NCBI RefSeq assembly: GCF_000975095.1
Contig: NZ_BBRD01000001.1
Span: 887,467-951,466 of the forward strand
Direction of reading: 5' to 3'
DNA: 64,000 bases
Source: Demequina aestuarii
Lineage (GTDB): Bacteria > Actinomycetota > Actinomycetes > Actinomycetales > Demequinaceae
Position 1 is the first letter of the stretch, and every line of letters starts with the position of its first letter. The notes under the pieces are model-generated. The model did no database searches. It saw only the letters and a list, made by a program, of their open reading frames with translations, and was not told where the DNA came from. This document shows, piece by piece, positions 37,322 through 46,424 of this stretch. The translations under genes were made by a program, and so were the position numbers.

Positions 37322-38347
37322 GTGGTCACGATTGGCGATGTGGCGAAGGCCGCGGGTGTGTCGAGGTCCACCGCGTCGTACGCGCTGACCGGAAAGCGCA
37401 GTATCTCGACGCCGGTGAGGCAGCGGGTTCTCGCCGCCGTCGAGGAGTTGGGCTACACGCCGAACGCCGGAGCGCGAGCCCTCGCGACCTCCGAGACGAA
37501 GGTGCTCGGGCTGCTCTCGAGGTTCCTCGACGACGAGTTCGCCCCCGCCATGCTCCAGTACGTGCTGGGCGTCACCAATGAGGCGCGGGCGCTGGGCTAC
37601 GACACGCTGCTCGTCTCCGAGGAGGACGGGGTCCACGCCCTCCAACGGCTGTCCTCGTCGCGGATGGTCGACGGGTTCGTGCTGCTCAACGTGGCGGAGC
37701 ACGACGACCGCCTGCCGATCCTCAGCGCCGCTCCTCAGCCGGGAGCGATGGTGGGGCTTCCAGCCGACACCAGCGGGTTCGACGTCTTCGACCTCGACTT
37801 CGTGGCGAGCGGACGCCTGATGGTCGACTCCCTCGTCGATCTCGGCCATCGCGAGATGGTCCTGGTGTCGCAGCCCGAGGATGTCGTGGTGCGTGGCGGG
37901 GCATACGTCTGGCGGCTCGCGAACGCGGCGCGGGCGCGGGCGGAAGAGCGCGGGGTCGTGCTGCACCACTACTTCGGGGCGTCGTCGCAACCGCAGATCG
38001 GGACCGATCTGCACGGATACCTGGACGCACACCCGACGGCGACCGGCCTGCTCCTCAACAACGAGGGAGCGGCAGCCGCACTGCCGTCGGTGCTCTCCGC
38101 TCGTGGCCTCCACGCTCCTCATGACATCTCGGTGATCGGCCGCTACTCCACCGACTTCGCGCGCACGTTCTCGCTGCCCTTCACCGCGATCGACTCCGCT
38201 GCCGACGAACTCGGTCGGCGTGCGGTGCGCCAGCTCGTGGCCCGCATCGAAGGTGGCGCCACGACCGCCCTCCCTCACGTGCTCGAGCTCATTCCCCCCG
38301 CGATCGATGACCGCGGATCGACTGCACCACCCCGGAAGGCCCTGTAA
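37322..38347 (+). CDS. LacI-family transcriptional regulator
   Basis: A 341-residue repressor: N-terminal helix-turn-helix (VTIGDVAKAAGVSRSTASYAL) with the hinge helix GARALATSETKVLGLL, then a periplasmic-binding-protein-like sensor domain. GTG start with GAAGGAG 8 bases upstream. It heads an operon with a sugar-binding lipoprotein, two permeases and GH127 arabinofuranosidase, so an L-arabinose-type ligand is likely (inference). Confidence 0.92.
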   Translation: MVTIGDVAKAAGVSRSTASYALTGKRSISTPVRQRVLAAVEELGYTPNAGARALATSETKVLGLLSRFLDDEFAPAMLQYVLGVTNEARALGYDTLLVSEEDGVHALQRLSSSRMVDGFVLLNVAEHDDRLPILSAAPQPGAMVGLPADTSGFDVFDLDFVASGRLMVDSLVDLGHREMVLVSQPEDVVVRGGAYVWRLANAARARAEERGVVLHHYFGASSQPQIGTDLHGYLDAHPTATGLLLNNEGAAAALPSVLSARGLHAPHDISVIGRYSTDFARTFSLPFTAIDSAADELGRRAVRQLVARIEGGATTALPHVLELIPPAIDDRGSTAPPRKAL

Positions 38348-38401
38348 GGGGCATACAGCCCATCTCGTCCTCGTGGCGGGACTGTTCAAGGAGGAACACT
38401 G

Positions 38402-39688
38402 ATGTATGCGAAGAAGACACAAGCGGTCACGGCGTTCGCCAGTGCCGCGCTCGCCCTCGGCGTCCTTGCCGGGTGTTCATCGGACGCCTCGGACCCCGAG
38501 ACCTCGGGAACGTCCGGTGGTGGAGGAAACGGCGACAGCGTCGGTGGCACCTTCACGTGGTGGGACCCGTATCCCCAGCACGAAGACGGATCAGACTGGG
38601 ACGGGCGCGTGCAGGCATGCGGAGACGAAGCCGGCGTGACGATCGACCGAACGCCGTACGACACGACCGCGTTGACCAACCAGCTGCTGCTCTCCGCGCA
38701 GGAGGGCACGTCGCCGGATGTGGTGCTGCTGGACAACCCTGCCGTCTCGACGCTCGCCGACACGGGAGCCATCATCAGCATGGACGAGCTGGGCTTCGAC
38801 ACCAGCAGCATCGACGACAACCTGCTCGCTGCCGGCGTGGTCGATGACACGGCCTACGGCATCCCCATCGGCGCCAACACCCTGGCGCTGTACTACAACG
38901 CCGAGATCCTCGAGGATGCGGGAGTCGACCCGGCGTCTGTGACCGACTGGGACAGCCTGAACGCCGCCCTTGGCTCGATCTCCGATGCGGGATACCGCGG
39001 CATCACCTTCGCCGGCATCGGAACGGAAGAGGGGTCCTTCCAGTTCCTGCCCTGGTTCTGGGGCTCCGGAGCCGACCTGCTCGAACTGAACTCGCCCGAG
39101 GCCGTCGAGGCCGTGGAGCTGTGGGTCGAATGGCTCGAGAACGACTGGGCGCCGCAGTCCGCGATCCAGAACTCGCAGAACACCGCGTGGGAAGAGTTCC
39201 TCGACGGTCAGACCGGGTTCGTCGAGAACGGCACCTGGCAGGTCAACAGTGCCGCGGAGGCCCCCTTCGAGGCGAGCTACATCACGCTCCCGGCGAAGGA
39301 CGGCGGAGCGGCGCCCGCGCCGACAGGCGGCGAGTTCATCATGGCGCCCGTGCAGGATGACGAGGCGCGATACGACACCACTCGCCAGATCATCGAGTGC
39401 ATGACGACTCCTGAGGGATTTGTCGAGACGGCGGAGACCTTCGCCTACTACATCCCGCCGACGCCGGAGGGCCAGGAGCAGTTCATCGAGGCTCACCCCG
39501 AGCTCGAGGTGTGGGTCGATGCGGTGCGCGCCGCCAAGGGCCGCACCAGCGACAACCTGGGCACGGACTACCCGCTGATCTCCGAGCAGCTGTGGACCGC
39601 GGTCCAGGCCGCGATGTCGGGTGCGATGTCTCCGCAGGAGGCCCTTGACGCCGCTCAGGACACGGCGCTCTCCACCACCGGCCGCTGA
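38402..39688 (+). CDS. Sugar ABC transporter substrate-binding lipoprotein
   Basis: A 428-residue extracellular solute-binding protein of family 1. Signal peptide with lipobox LAGC and lipidated Cys25, a Gly/Ser linker, then the binding domain (FTWWDPYP, YGIPIGANTLALYYNAEIL, TAWEEFLDGQTGFVENGTW). It captures an oligosaccharide for the two downstream permeases. A strong AAGGAGG precedes the ATG. A perfect 19-bp hairpin follows the gene. Confidence 0.93.
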   Translation: MYAKKTQAVTAFASAALALGVLAGCSSDASDPETSGTSGGGGNGDSVGGTFTWWDPYPQHEDGSDWDGRVQACGDEAGVTIDRTPYDTTALTNQLLLSAQEGTSPDVVLLDNPAVSTLADTGAIISMDELGFDTSSIDDNLLAAGVVDDTAYGIPIGANTLALYYNAEILEDAGVDPASVTDWDSLNAALGSISDAGYRGITFAGIGTEEGSFQFLPWFWGSGADLLELNSPEAVEAVELWVEWLENDWAPQSAIQNSQNTAWEEFLDGQTGFVENGTWQVNSAAEAPFEASYITLPAKDGGAAPAPTGGEFIMAPVQDDEARYDTTRQIIECMTTPEGFVETAETFAYYIPPTPEGQEQFIEAHPELEVWVDAVRAAKGRTSDNLGTDYPLISEQLWTAVQAAMSGAMSPQEALDAAQDTALSTTGR

Positions 39689-39705
39689 CGTCAGCGTCCC
39701 ATGAT

Positions 39706-39746
39706 CGTGGTGTGGGGCGGATCCCTCGGATCCGCCCCACACCACG
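39706..39746 (+). terminator. Perfect 19-bp intercistronic hairpin
   Basis: CGTGGTGTGGGGCGGATCC, loop CTC, then its exact reverse complement. It starts 18 bases after the binding-protein stop and ends 16 bases before the first permease ATG. It has no T tract, so it probably acts as a partial terminator or 3' stabiliser that keeps binding-protein mRNA above permease mRNA (inference). Confidence 0.7.
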
Positions 39747-39762
39747 GAGCCGAGGAACACTC

Positions 39763-40728
39763 ATGACTACCGCCACCACTATGCACGAGCGCCGTCCGGA
39801 ACGGCCGCCTGGCGAGTCGCGGTCTCACGTCGACCGCCGCAGGCGCCGCATTCACGGGTCACCATGGGTCGCTGTCGCGTTCGCTGCGCCGCTGATCGTC
39901 TACCTGATCGCGTTCTACGCCTACCCACTGATCCGCAGCATCGACCTTTCTGTGCACGACTACAACATTCGCGCATTCGTGCAAGGGAACGCGGAGTTCG
40001 TCGGCCTCGAGAACTTCGCGAACGTGGTGTCCAGTCCGCTGTTCCCCCAGGCGCTGTGGAACACCTTCCTGTTCGTGTTCGTGTCGCTCGTGTTCCAGTA
40101 CTCGATCGGGCTGGCCCTCGCGGTCTTCTTCAAGCGCCGCTTCCCGCTGTCGGGTGTCCTCCGAGCGATGTTCCTCATCCCGTGGCTCCTGCCTTTGATC
40201 GTCTCCTCATCCACGTGGGCGTGGATGATGAACTCCGACGCCGGGGTGCTCAACTCGTTCCTGGGCGTGGTCGGTATCGATCCCGTCAACTGGCTCACCT
40301 CGCCCGAGACGTCGCTGCTGTCCGTGATCATCGCCAACATCTGGCTCGGGATCCCGTTCAACCTCGTCATCCTGTACTCCGGCCTGCAGAACATCCCCGA
40401 GGAGGTCTACGAGGCGGCGGCACTCGATGGCGCAGGGCCATTCATGGTGTTCTGGCGCGTCACGTTCCCGTTGCTGCGGCCCGTGTCCGCGATCACCATC
40501 CTGCTTGGCCTCGTCTACACGCTGAAGGTCGTGGATGTGGTCTGGATCATGAGCAAGGGCGGTCCTGCGAACAGTTCGTTGACGCTGGCCGTCTGGTCAT
40601 ACCGCGAGGCCTTCGGCACCGGTCAGCCCGACTTCTCGCCGGCCGCGGCGATCGGAAACATCCTGATCGTCATCGCGCTCGTCTTCGGCCTCGCGTATGT
40701 GAACCTCCAGAGGAAGGTCGAGCAGTGA
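39763..40728 (+). CDS. Sugar ABC transporter permease, MalF-type
   Basis: A 321-residue membrane protein with six helices and the permease EAA loop YEAAALDGAGPFMVFWRVTFP. ATG at 39763 has GAGGAA upstream. It pairs with the next permease, with which its stop overlaps (TGATG). No ABC ATPase gene is present in the operon, so a shared MsiK-type ATPase encoded elsewhere is likely. Confidence 0.92.
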   Translation: MTTATTMHERRPERPPGESRSHVDRRRRRIHGSPWVAVAFAAPLIVYLIAFYAYPLIRSIDLSVHDYNIRAFVQGNAEFVGLENFANVVSSPLFPQALWNTFLFVFVSLVFQYSIGLALAVFFKRRFPLSGVLRAMFLIPWLLPLIVSSSTWAWMMNSDAGVLNSFLGVVGIDPVNWLTSPETSLLSVIIANIWLGIPFNLVILYSGLQNIPEEVYEAAALDGAGPFMVFWRVTFPLLRPVSAITILLGLVYTLKVVDVVWIMSKGGPANSSLTLAVWSYREAFGTGQPDFSPAAAIGNILIVIALVFGLAYVNLQRKVEQ

Positions 40729-41549
40729 TGAGGACGTCCACTCGACGCTGGTGGCACGCAGGGCTCGGTCTGGTGTTCACCGCGATCATGCTCTTCCCCG
40801 TGTATTGGATGTTCAACGTCTCGCTGACGCCGCGCAACGACCTGCGCAACGACCCCCCGCAGATGTTCCCCGTCGATCCGACGTTCGAGGGCTACCAGGC
40901 GGTCTTCGATCAGCAGCTCCCGGCGCTCGTCACGAGCCTGCTGATCGGCCTCGGCTGCGTCGTGCTGACGGTGGTGATCGCCGCCCCCGCGGGATACGCG
41001 ATGGCGATGCTCGACATCCGCGGCGGTCGGACTCTGAACTTCCTGCTGCTGGTGGCGCAGATGATTCCCGCCGTCGTGATGGCGATGGGCTTCTATGCGA
41101 TCTACGTGAGGCTGGGTCTTCTCAACTCGGTCTGGGGTCTGATCGTCGCGGATTCCACCATCGCGGTGCCGTTTGCCGTCTTGCTGTTCACCGCCTTCAT
41201 GCGCGGAATTCCGCGTGAACTGCTGCAGGCCTCGCGCATGGACGGGGCTGGCGCCTGGCGCACCTTTCGGTCCATCGTGGTGCCACTGAGCCGCAACGCC
41301 ATCCTCACCGCATCGCTGTTCGCGTTCCTGTGGGCGTGGTCGGATTTCGTGTTCGCCTCGACCCTGGCGCGGAACTCGGACTTCATCCCCGTGACGCTCA
41401 GCATCTACAACTACATCGGCAACAACACGACCCAGTGGAACGCCATCATGGCGACCGCGGTCGTGGCCTCGATTCCAGCCGCCGTCCTGCTCGTCTTCGC
41501 CCAGCGCTATGTCGCTGCGGGCGTGACCGCCGGCGCAGTGAAGGACTGA
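40728..41549 (+). CDS. Sugar ABC transporter permease, MalG-type
   Basis: A 273-residue permease with six helices and the EAA-type loop LLQASRMDGAGAWRTFRSIVVPL. The ATG at 40728 shares one base with the previous stop. It completes the membrane channel for the sugar taken up by this operon. Confidence 0.92.
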   Translation: MRTSTRRWWHAGLGLVFTAIMLFPVYWMFNVSLTPRNDLRNDPPQMFPVDPTFEGYQAVFDQQLPALVTSLLIGLGCVVLTVVIAAPAGYAMAMLDIRGGRTLNFLLLVAQMIPAVVMAMGFYAIYVRLGLLNSVWGLIVADSTIAVPFAVLLFTAFMRGIPRELLQASRMDGAGAWRTFRSIVVPLSRNAILTASLFAFLWAWSDFVFASTLARNSDFIPVTLSIYNYIGNNTTQWNAIMATAVVASIPAAVLLVFAQRYVAAGVTAGAVKD

Positions 41550-41552
41550 CCC

Positions 41553-43526
41553 GTGACGACGACGCACGACACTCGCCGGAAGCCGATCTCCCGGGGCGGC
41601 TCTCCCGTCGTCCCATCGAAGGGTCCGCGCCGTGGAGCGCGGGTGGGCGAGGTCCGGTGGGATGCCGGCAGCTTCTGGGGATCGCGCATCCGCATCAACG
41701 CCCAGGCGACCTTCGACCACTGCATCGCGTGGATGGACCGGCTCGGTTGGCTCGAGAACTTCGATCGAGTCGCACGCGGAGAGACCACGACGGACCGCCC
41801 CGGATGGCAGTTCTCGGACTCGGAGATCTACAAGCTCGTCGAGGGCATCGTCTGGGAGCTCGCGCGCCGTCCCGACCCGCTCCTCGAACACCGCTACGAG
41901 TCGCTCGTGGCGCGAATTGCAGCGGCACAGGACGAGGACGGCTACCTCTGCACGGCGTTCGGGCACCCGGGCCTTCCCGAGCGATACACCGACATGTCGA
42001 TGGGCCATGAGCTGTACAACATGGGCCACCTCCTCCAGGCAGGCGTGGCACGATTGCGCACCGCCGGCGACGATGCGCTGACGGAGGTCGTTCTCCGTGC
42101 CGCTGACCACATCTGCCGTGAGTTCGCTGACGGGGCCAGGGAGACGCTGTGCGGGCATCCCGAGATCGAGGTCGCGCTCGCTGAGCTGGGTCGTGCGACG
42201 GGAGAGGCCCGATACGTCGAGCAGGCACGACTGTTCGTGGCGAGGCGTGGGTACGGCACGCTGCCCGTGCGCCCGCTGCTCGCCGCCGACTACTTCCAGG
42301 ATGATGTGCCTGTCCGGGAGGCCGCAGCGCTCCGTGGGCACGCGGTGCGTGCGCTGTATCTGTCGGCAGGCGCCGCGGATGTCGCGGTCGAGACCGAGGA
42401 CGCGGAGCTGCTGGACACGCTTCAGCGTCAGTGGGTGCGCACGGTCGAGCGCAGGACGTACATCACCGGAGGCATGGGATCCCGCCACCAGGATGAGGGC
42501 TTCGGCGATGACTGGGAGCTGCCGCCGGATCGCGCCTACTGCGAGACGTGCGCCGGCGTCGCCTCCGTCATGTTCGCCTGGCGGCTGTACCTCGCGACCG
42601 GGCAAGCGCGACACATCGACCTGATCGAGCGCACGCTGTACAACGTCGTCGCCACCGCGCAGGCGCCGGATGGGCGGGCGTTCTTCTATGCGAACCCGCT
42701 GCAACAGCGGGAGGCGCCGGAAGACGCGGTCAGCGAACACGTCAACATGCGCGCCGAGGGCGGCGTCCGGGCACCGTGGTTCGACGTGTCATGCTGTCCC
42801 ACCAATGTCGCCAGGACCCTCGCCTCTCTCGAGACGTATGCGTCCGCGGTCAAGGGTGATGTGGTCTCGCTGCTGCTCTACGGCGCCGGCGATATCTCGA
42901 TCGAGGTGACGGGCGCGACGCTCGGGCTGCGCGTCGACACGGCGTACCCACACGATGGCGCGATCCGTGTCACGGTCACCGAGGCGCCCGCCAGTGCCGT
43001 GACCGTGAGGCTGCGCATTCCGCAGTGGGCGGCCGATGCCGCCGGGGCCGGTCCTGGCGAGGCGCGCCACACCGTCGGGCCAGGCTGGTGGGACGTGCGT
43101 CGCACCTTCGTCCGTGGGGACCGCATCACGCTCGACCTTCCACTTCAGCCGCGCTTCAGCTGGCCGGATCCCCGCGTGGACGCGATGCGGGGCACGGTGG
43201 CGGTCGAGCGCGGTCCGCTGGTGCTGTGCGTCGAGGGCGTGGACGTTCCCGGCGATGACCGACTGGAGCGTCTGCTCGTCGACACGGGCACCGCACCGGA
43301 CTCGTACGCGGACGGCGCCGTCGTGCGAGCACTGGTCCTCGACGAGCCAGCCGTGCCCGAGGGTCGGGTGCCATTCAGTGCATCCCTCGCCCCGTCCGCG
43401 CAGGGAGGCGAGCACCGCCTCGTGCCCCTGATTCCCTACCATCGGTGGGCTTCTCGTCAGCCCAGTGCGATGCGAGTGTTCCTGCCGACGGTGTCGACTC
43501 CTCTGGGAGCACCCGACGCCGGATAG
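41553..43526 (+). CDS. GH127 beta-L-arabinofuranosidase
   Basis: A 657-residue glycoside hydrolase. Residues match the catalytic set known for HypBA1: acid/base Glu315 (DEGFG), zinc ligands Glu331, Cys333 (CETC), Cys414 and Cys415 (SCCPTN), with Cys414 as nucleophile. It removes beta-L-arabinofuranose from arabino-oligosaccharides such as those on plant glycoproteins. There is no signal peptide, so it acts in the cytoplasm after uptake by the upstream transporter. It begins 3 bases after the permease stop. Confidence 0.92.
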   Translation: MTTTHDTRRKPISRGGSPVVPSKGPRRGARVGEVRWDAGSFWGSRIRINAQATFDHCIAWMDRLGWLENFDRVARGETTTDRPGWQFSDSEIYKLVEGIVWELARRPDPLLEHRYESLVARIAAAQDEDGYLCTAFGHPGLPERYTDMSMGHELYNMGHLLQAGVARLRTAGDDALTEVVLRAADHICREFADGARETLCGHPEIEVALAELGRATGEARYVEQARLFVARRGYGTLPVRPLLAADYFQDDVPVREAAALRGHAVRALYLSAGAADVAVETEDAELLDTLQRQWVRTVERRTYITGGMGSRHQDEGFGDDWELPPDRAYCETCAGVASVMFAWRLYLATGQARHIDLIERTLYNVVATAQAPDGRAFFYANPLQQREAPEDAVSEHVNMRAEGGVRAPWFDVSCCPTNVARTLASLETYASAVKGDVVSLLLYGAGDISIEVTGATLGLRVDTAYPHDGAIRVTVTEAPASAVTVRLRIPQWAADAAGAGPGEARHTVGPGWWDVRRTFVRGDRITLDLPLQPRFSWPDPRVDAMRGTVAVERGPLVLCVEGVDVPGDDRLERLLVDTGTAPDSYADGAVVRALVLDEPAVPEGRVPFSASLAPSAQGGEHRLVPLIPYHRWASRQPSAMRVFLPTVSTPLGAPDAG

Positions 43527-43529
43527 GCT
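43524..43529 (+). promoter_or_regulatory. -10 box for leaderless SGNH hydrolase mRNA
   Basis: TAGGCT ends 6 bases before the ATG at 43536 and overlaps the GH127 stop. No ribosome binding site is present. Confidence 0.55.
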
Positions 43530-43535
43530 CACGGT

Positions 43536-44297
43536 ATGCGTTTTGCAGCGATCGGAGACAGCTTCACCGAGGGAGTGGGCGACCAGCTCGACGGCGGCTC
43601 CGTGCGGGGGTGGGCGGACCTCGTGGCCGCAGGCCTCGCGCAGGCGAGCGAGGAGCCCGTGCACTACGCCAACCTGGCGATTCGCGGTCGGCTCATCGCG
43701 CCGATCGTGGATCAGCAGCTCGAGGACGCGCTCGCGCTCGACCCGCGGCCGACGCTGATGACCTTCAACGGCGGCGGCAACGACATGATGCGGCCCGGCT
43801 TCGGGGTGGAGCGCGTCATGGAGTACGCCGCGCGGGTGGCTGACCGATGCGCGGAGGAGGGCGTTGCCCTCGTGGTGCTCAGCGGCGGCGACCCCACCGA
43901 GCGTCTTCCGCGTGGCTCTCTGATCCGCAGCCGCGGCAACGAGTTCCTCGAGGCGACCCGCGCGTTCTCAGCGGAGCGACCGGACGTGACCTTCGTCGAC
44001 AACTGGTCCGACGCCGAACTGCGGCGCTCTCCGTATTGGGCTCCTGACCGGCTGCACCTCAACTCCCTGGGACACAGCAGGGTCGCGGCGCGAGTGCTGA
44101 CAGCGCTGGGCGTTGCGACGGAGCTGCCGGAAGCAGGTGCGACGGAGGACCCGCCGGGAGGTCCCGTCGCAGAGGCGCGCTACTACGCCACCTACGTGCT
44201 CCCGTGGCTCGCGCGCCGCGTCGCGCGCCGCTCGTCCGGCGATGGCCGCGAGCCCAAGCACCCTCATTGGTCGCTCGTCGACCCCGTTGCTGAGTGA
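43536..44297 (+). CDS. SGNH/GDSL hydrolase
   Basis: A 253-residue esterase-like protein starting MRFAAIGDSFTEGVGD; block I GDSFTEG holds the nucleophile Ser, block III NGGGND the oxyanion Asn, and block V DRLHLNSLGH the Asp/His pair. There is no signal peptide. It has a leaderless promoter of its own and is followed 4 bases later by a NUDIX gene. The substrate is unknown. Confidence 0.9.
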   Translation: MRFAAIGDSFTEGVGDQLDGGSVRGWADLVAAGLAQASEEPVHYANLAIRGRLIAPIVDQQLEDALALDPRPTLMTFNGGGNDMMRPGFGVERVMEYAARVADRCAEEGVALVVLSGGDPTERLPRGSLIRSRGNEFLEATRAFSAERPDVTFVDNWSDAELRRSPYWAPDRLHLNSLGHSRVAARVLTALGVATELPEAGATEDPPGGPVAEARYYATYVLPWLARRVARRSSGDGREPKHPHWSLVDPVAE

Positions 44298-44301
44298 CGC
44301 G

Positions 44302-44784
44302 ATGGCGACGCCTGACTTCGTCCTCGACCTGCGCGAGAAGGTGGGCCACGCGCTTCTGTGGCTCCCTGGGGTGACGGCGGTGGTGCTGCGCGACGGGCCC
44401 GCGGGCACGCGCGAAGTGCTGCTGGTGAGGCGTGCTGACAACGGCGCGTGGACGCCCGTCACCGGCATCGTCGACCCTGGTGAGGAGCCCGCAGTCGCGG
44501 GAGTGCGGGAGGTCCATGAGGAGGCCGACGTGGTCGCCGAGCCGGTGGCGCTCGTGCGCGTGCACACCCTGCCGCCGATGCGCTACCCGAACGGGGACCA
44601 GGCGCAGTACCTGGACCACACCTTTCGGTTCCGCTACGTGAGTGGCGAACCGCATCCCGCAGACGGCGAGAACACCGCCGCCGCATGGTTCGCACTCGAC
44701 GACCTCCCGCCGATGTCCGAGGACATGCTCGCGCGCGTCGCAGCGGCGACCGACGGGTCCGAACGCGCAGCGTTCCTCCGCTGA
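44302..44784 (+). CDS. NUDIX hydrolase
   Basis: A 160-residue protein with the Nudix box GIVDPGEEPAVAGVREVHEEADV, whose GX5EX7REVxEEA pattern is slightly short of the canonical form but keeps the REVHEE metal ligands. ATG at 44302 lies 4 bases after the SGNH gene. Hydrolyses a nucleoside diphosphate linked to an unknown group. Confidence 0.9.
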   Translation: MATPDFVLDLREKVGHALLWLPGVTAVVLRDGPAGTREVLLVRRADNGAWTPVTGIVDPGEEPAVAGVREVHEEADVVAEPVALVRVHTLPPMRYPNGDQAQYLDHTFRFRYVSGEPHPADGENTAAAWFALDDLPPMSEDMLARVAAATDGSERAAFLR

Positions 44785-44812
44785 TCTGCCGCCGCGCGCT
44801 GACCGCCCGGCG

Positions 44813-44839
44813 GCCCCACCCGTGTCACGGGAGTGGGGC
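44813..44839. terminator. Bidirectional hairpin between NUDIX and MFS genes
   Basis: GCCCCAC and GTGGGGC form a 7-bp outer stem around CCG/CGG. It lies between the two convergent genes and includes the MFS stop codon. Confidence 0.6.
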
Positions 44840-46345
44840 GGATGCCTCGTAGTCGACGTGGGCCGCGGTCGTCGGCTCGCCTGGCGCGGGCGGAGTCCCC
44901 TCCACCGACTCGGGTCGACGGATGAGCAGCGCGAGGCCCACACCGAGGGTCGCGAGGATCGCGCCGACCATGAACGCGGCGCGAATGCCGGCAGCCTCGG
45001 CCCCGACGGCGTCGACTCCCGCATCGGTCTGGGTCAGTGCCACCGCGGTCATCGTCGACACGAACAGCGCGGTTCCGGCCGCCGCAGCGACCTGCTGCAG
45101 GGTGGACACCGTCGCGGAGCCGTGCGAGTACAGGCGCCGCGGGAGGGATCCCAGGCTCGCGGAGAACAGCGGGGTGAAGATGAGCGCGAGACCCATGCTC
45201 AGCGTGACGTGGCAGGCCAGCAGCGCCCACCACGGGGTCGAGACGCCCAGCACCAGCGACATCGCCCACAGCGCGACGGCCACCAGCACCGTTCCCGGCA
45301 CCAGCAGCGCGCGCGGGCCGATGCGGTCGTAGGCACGGCCGATGGGCGGCGCCAGGAGTCCCATCGCGAGGCCTCCCGGGAGCAGCAGGAGCCCGCTGGC
45401 GAGGACGCTCAGACCCAGCACGTTCTGCATGAACAGCGGCAGCAGGATGATCGTGCCGAACATCGCGATCATCGCGACCACGAACATCGCGGTGGCGACC
45501 GAGAAGGTGCGGACCTTGAAGACTCTCAGGTCCAGCAGCGGGGCTTCGCGGCGCTGCAGCGCGATCTGTCGCCAGGTGAACAGCGCGAGCACGCCCACGC
45601 CCACGCCGATGGCGCTCAGCGCGGTGCCGAGGTCGCCCTCGGCGGACTCGCCGATGCGGCTGAGGCCGAACACCAGCGAGCCGAAGCCCAGGGCCGAGAG
45701 CGCGACGGACAGGACGTCGATGCGAGAGGGGGTCGGCTCATTCGTGCTCCGCATGCGCAGGATGCCGAATGCCAGCACGGTGACCACGACGGGGAGCACG
45801 AACACGAACAGGAACCGCCACGGCAGCACGGACAGGATCAGACCGGAGATGGTGGGTCCGAGCGCAGGCGCGACGGAGATCACCACGCCGATGGTGCCCA
45901 TGCGGCGGCCGCGTTCACGCTCGGGCACCAGGCTGATGACAGTGGTCATGAGCAGGGGGAGCATGACGGCCGTGCCGCCGGCCTGGATCACTCGGGCCAC
46001 GAGGAGCACCTCGAAGCCCGGCGCGAGCGCCGCCAGTGTGGTGCCCACCAGGAACAGCGTCATCGCTCCGATGTAGAGCGGTCGCGTGGGGTAGCGCTGC
46101 AGCAAAAAGCCGGTGATGGGGATGACCACCGCCATGGTGAGCAGGAACGCGGTGGTCAGCCATTGCGCGGCGATGGCGGTGACACCCAGATCCTCCATGA
46201 GGTGGGGGATCGCCACGCCCATGACGGTCTCGTTGAGAATCACCGTGAAGGCCGAGACGATCAACACGCGAAGCACCAGCTCGTCGCGGCGCGACACCGA
46301 CTGGGGCGCGCTCGTCATGGCAGGGGAGGAGGGGGCGTCAGGCAT
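44825..46345 (-). CDS. MFS drug transporter, DHA2 family (14 TM)
   Basis: A 506-residue efflux protein with about 14 helices. Motif: NETVMGVAIPHLMEDLGVTAIAAQWLTTAFLLTMAVVIPITGFL (helices 1-2), typical of DHA2 drug:H+ antiporters such as LmrB/EmrB. ATG at 46345 is preferred; ATG at 46318 is possible. A 19-bp palindrome lies 54-72 bases upstream of the start. Confidence 0.9.
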   Translation of the reverse strand: MPDAPSSPAMTSAPQSVSRRDELVLRVLIVSAFTVILNETVMGVAIPHLMEDLGVTAIAAQWLTTAFLLTMAVVIPITGFLLQRYPTRPLYIGAMTLFLVGTTLAALAPGFEVLLVARVIQAGGTAVMLPLLMTTVISLVPERERGRRMGTIGVVISVAPALGPTISGLILSVLPWRFLFVFVLPVVVTVLAFGILRMRSTNEPTPSRIDVLSVALSALGFGSLVFGLSRIGESAEGDLGTALSAIGVGVGVLALFTWRQIALQRREAPLLDLRVFKVRTFSVATAMFVVAMIAMFGTIILLPLFMQNVLGLSVLASGLLLLPGGLAMGLLAPPIGRAYDRIGPRALLVPGTVLVAVALWAMSLVLGVSTPWWALLACHVTLSMGLALIFTPLFSASLGSLPRRLYSHGSATVSTLQQVAAAAGTALFVSTMTAVALTQTDAGVDAVGAEAAGIRAAFMVGAILATLGVGLALLIRRPESVEGTPPAPGEPTTAAHVDYEASAPLP

Positions 46346-46398
46346 GCGGGGACCGTTCTTGCTCGTAGGAGGGGCGGCGCGACAGAACGCCGACTGCC

Positions 46399-46417
46399 AC
46401 CCAGTGTGGCACTGGGT
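46399..46417. promoter_or_regulatory. 19-bp palindrome upstream of MFS gene
   Basis: ACCCAGTGTGGCACTGGGT is a perfect 8-3-8 inverted repeat in the gap between the HAD gene stop and the MFS start. It may be an operator for the efflux gene or the terminator of the HAD gene. CTGACGTCAG, a second palindrome, lies at 46419-46428 over the HAD stop. Confidence 0.5.
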
Positions 46418-46424
46418 ACTGACG

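Noticed and set aside
39689..39762. Insertion-sequence end or rho-independent terminator with T tract at the perfect inverted repeat
   Set aside because: There is no transposase, no target duplication and no T tract; an intercistronic mRNA hairpin fits better.
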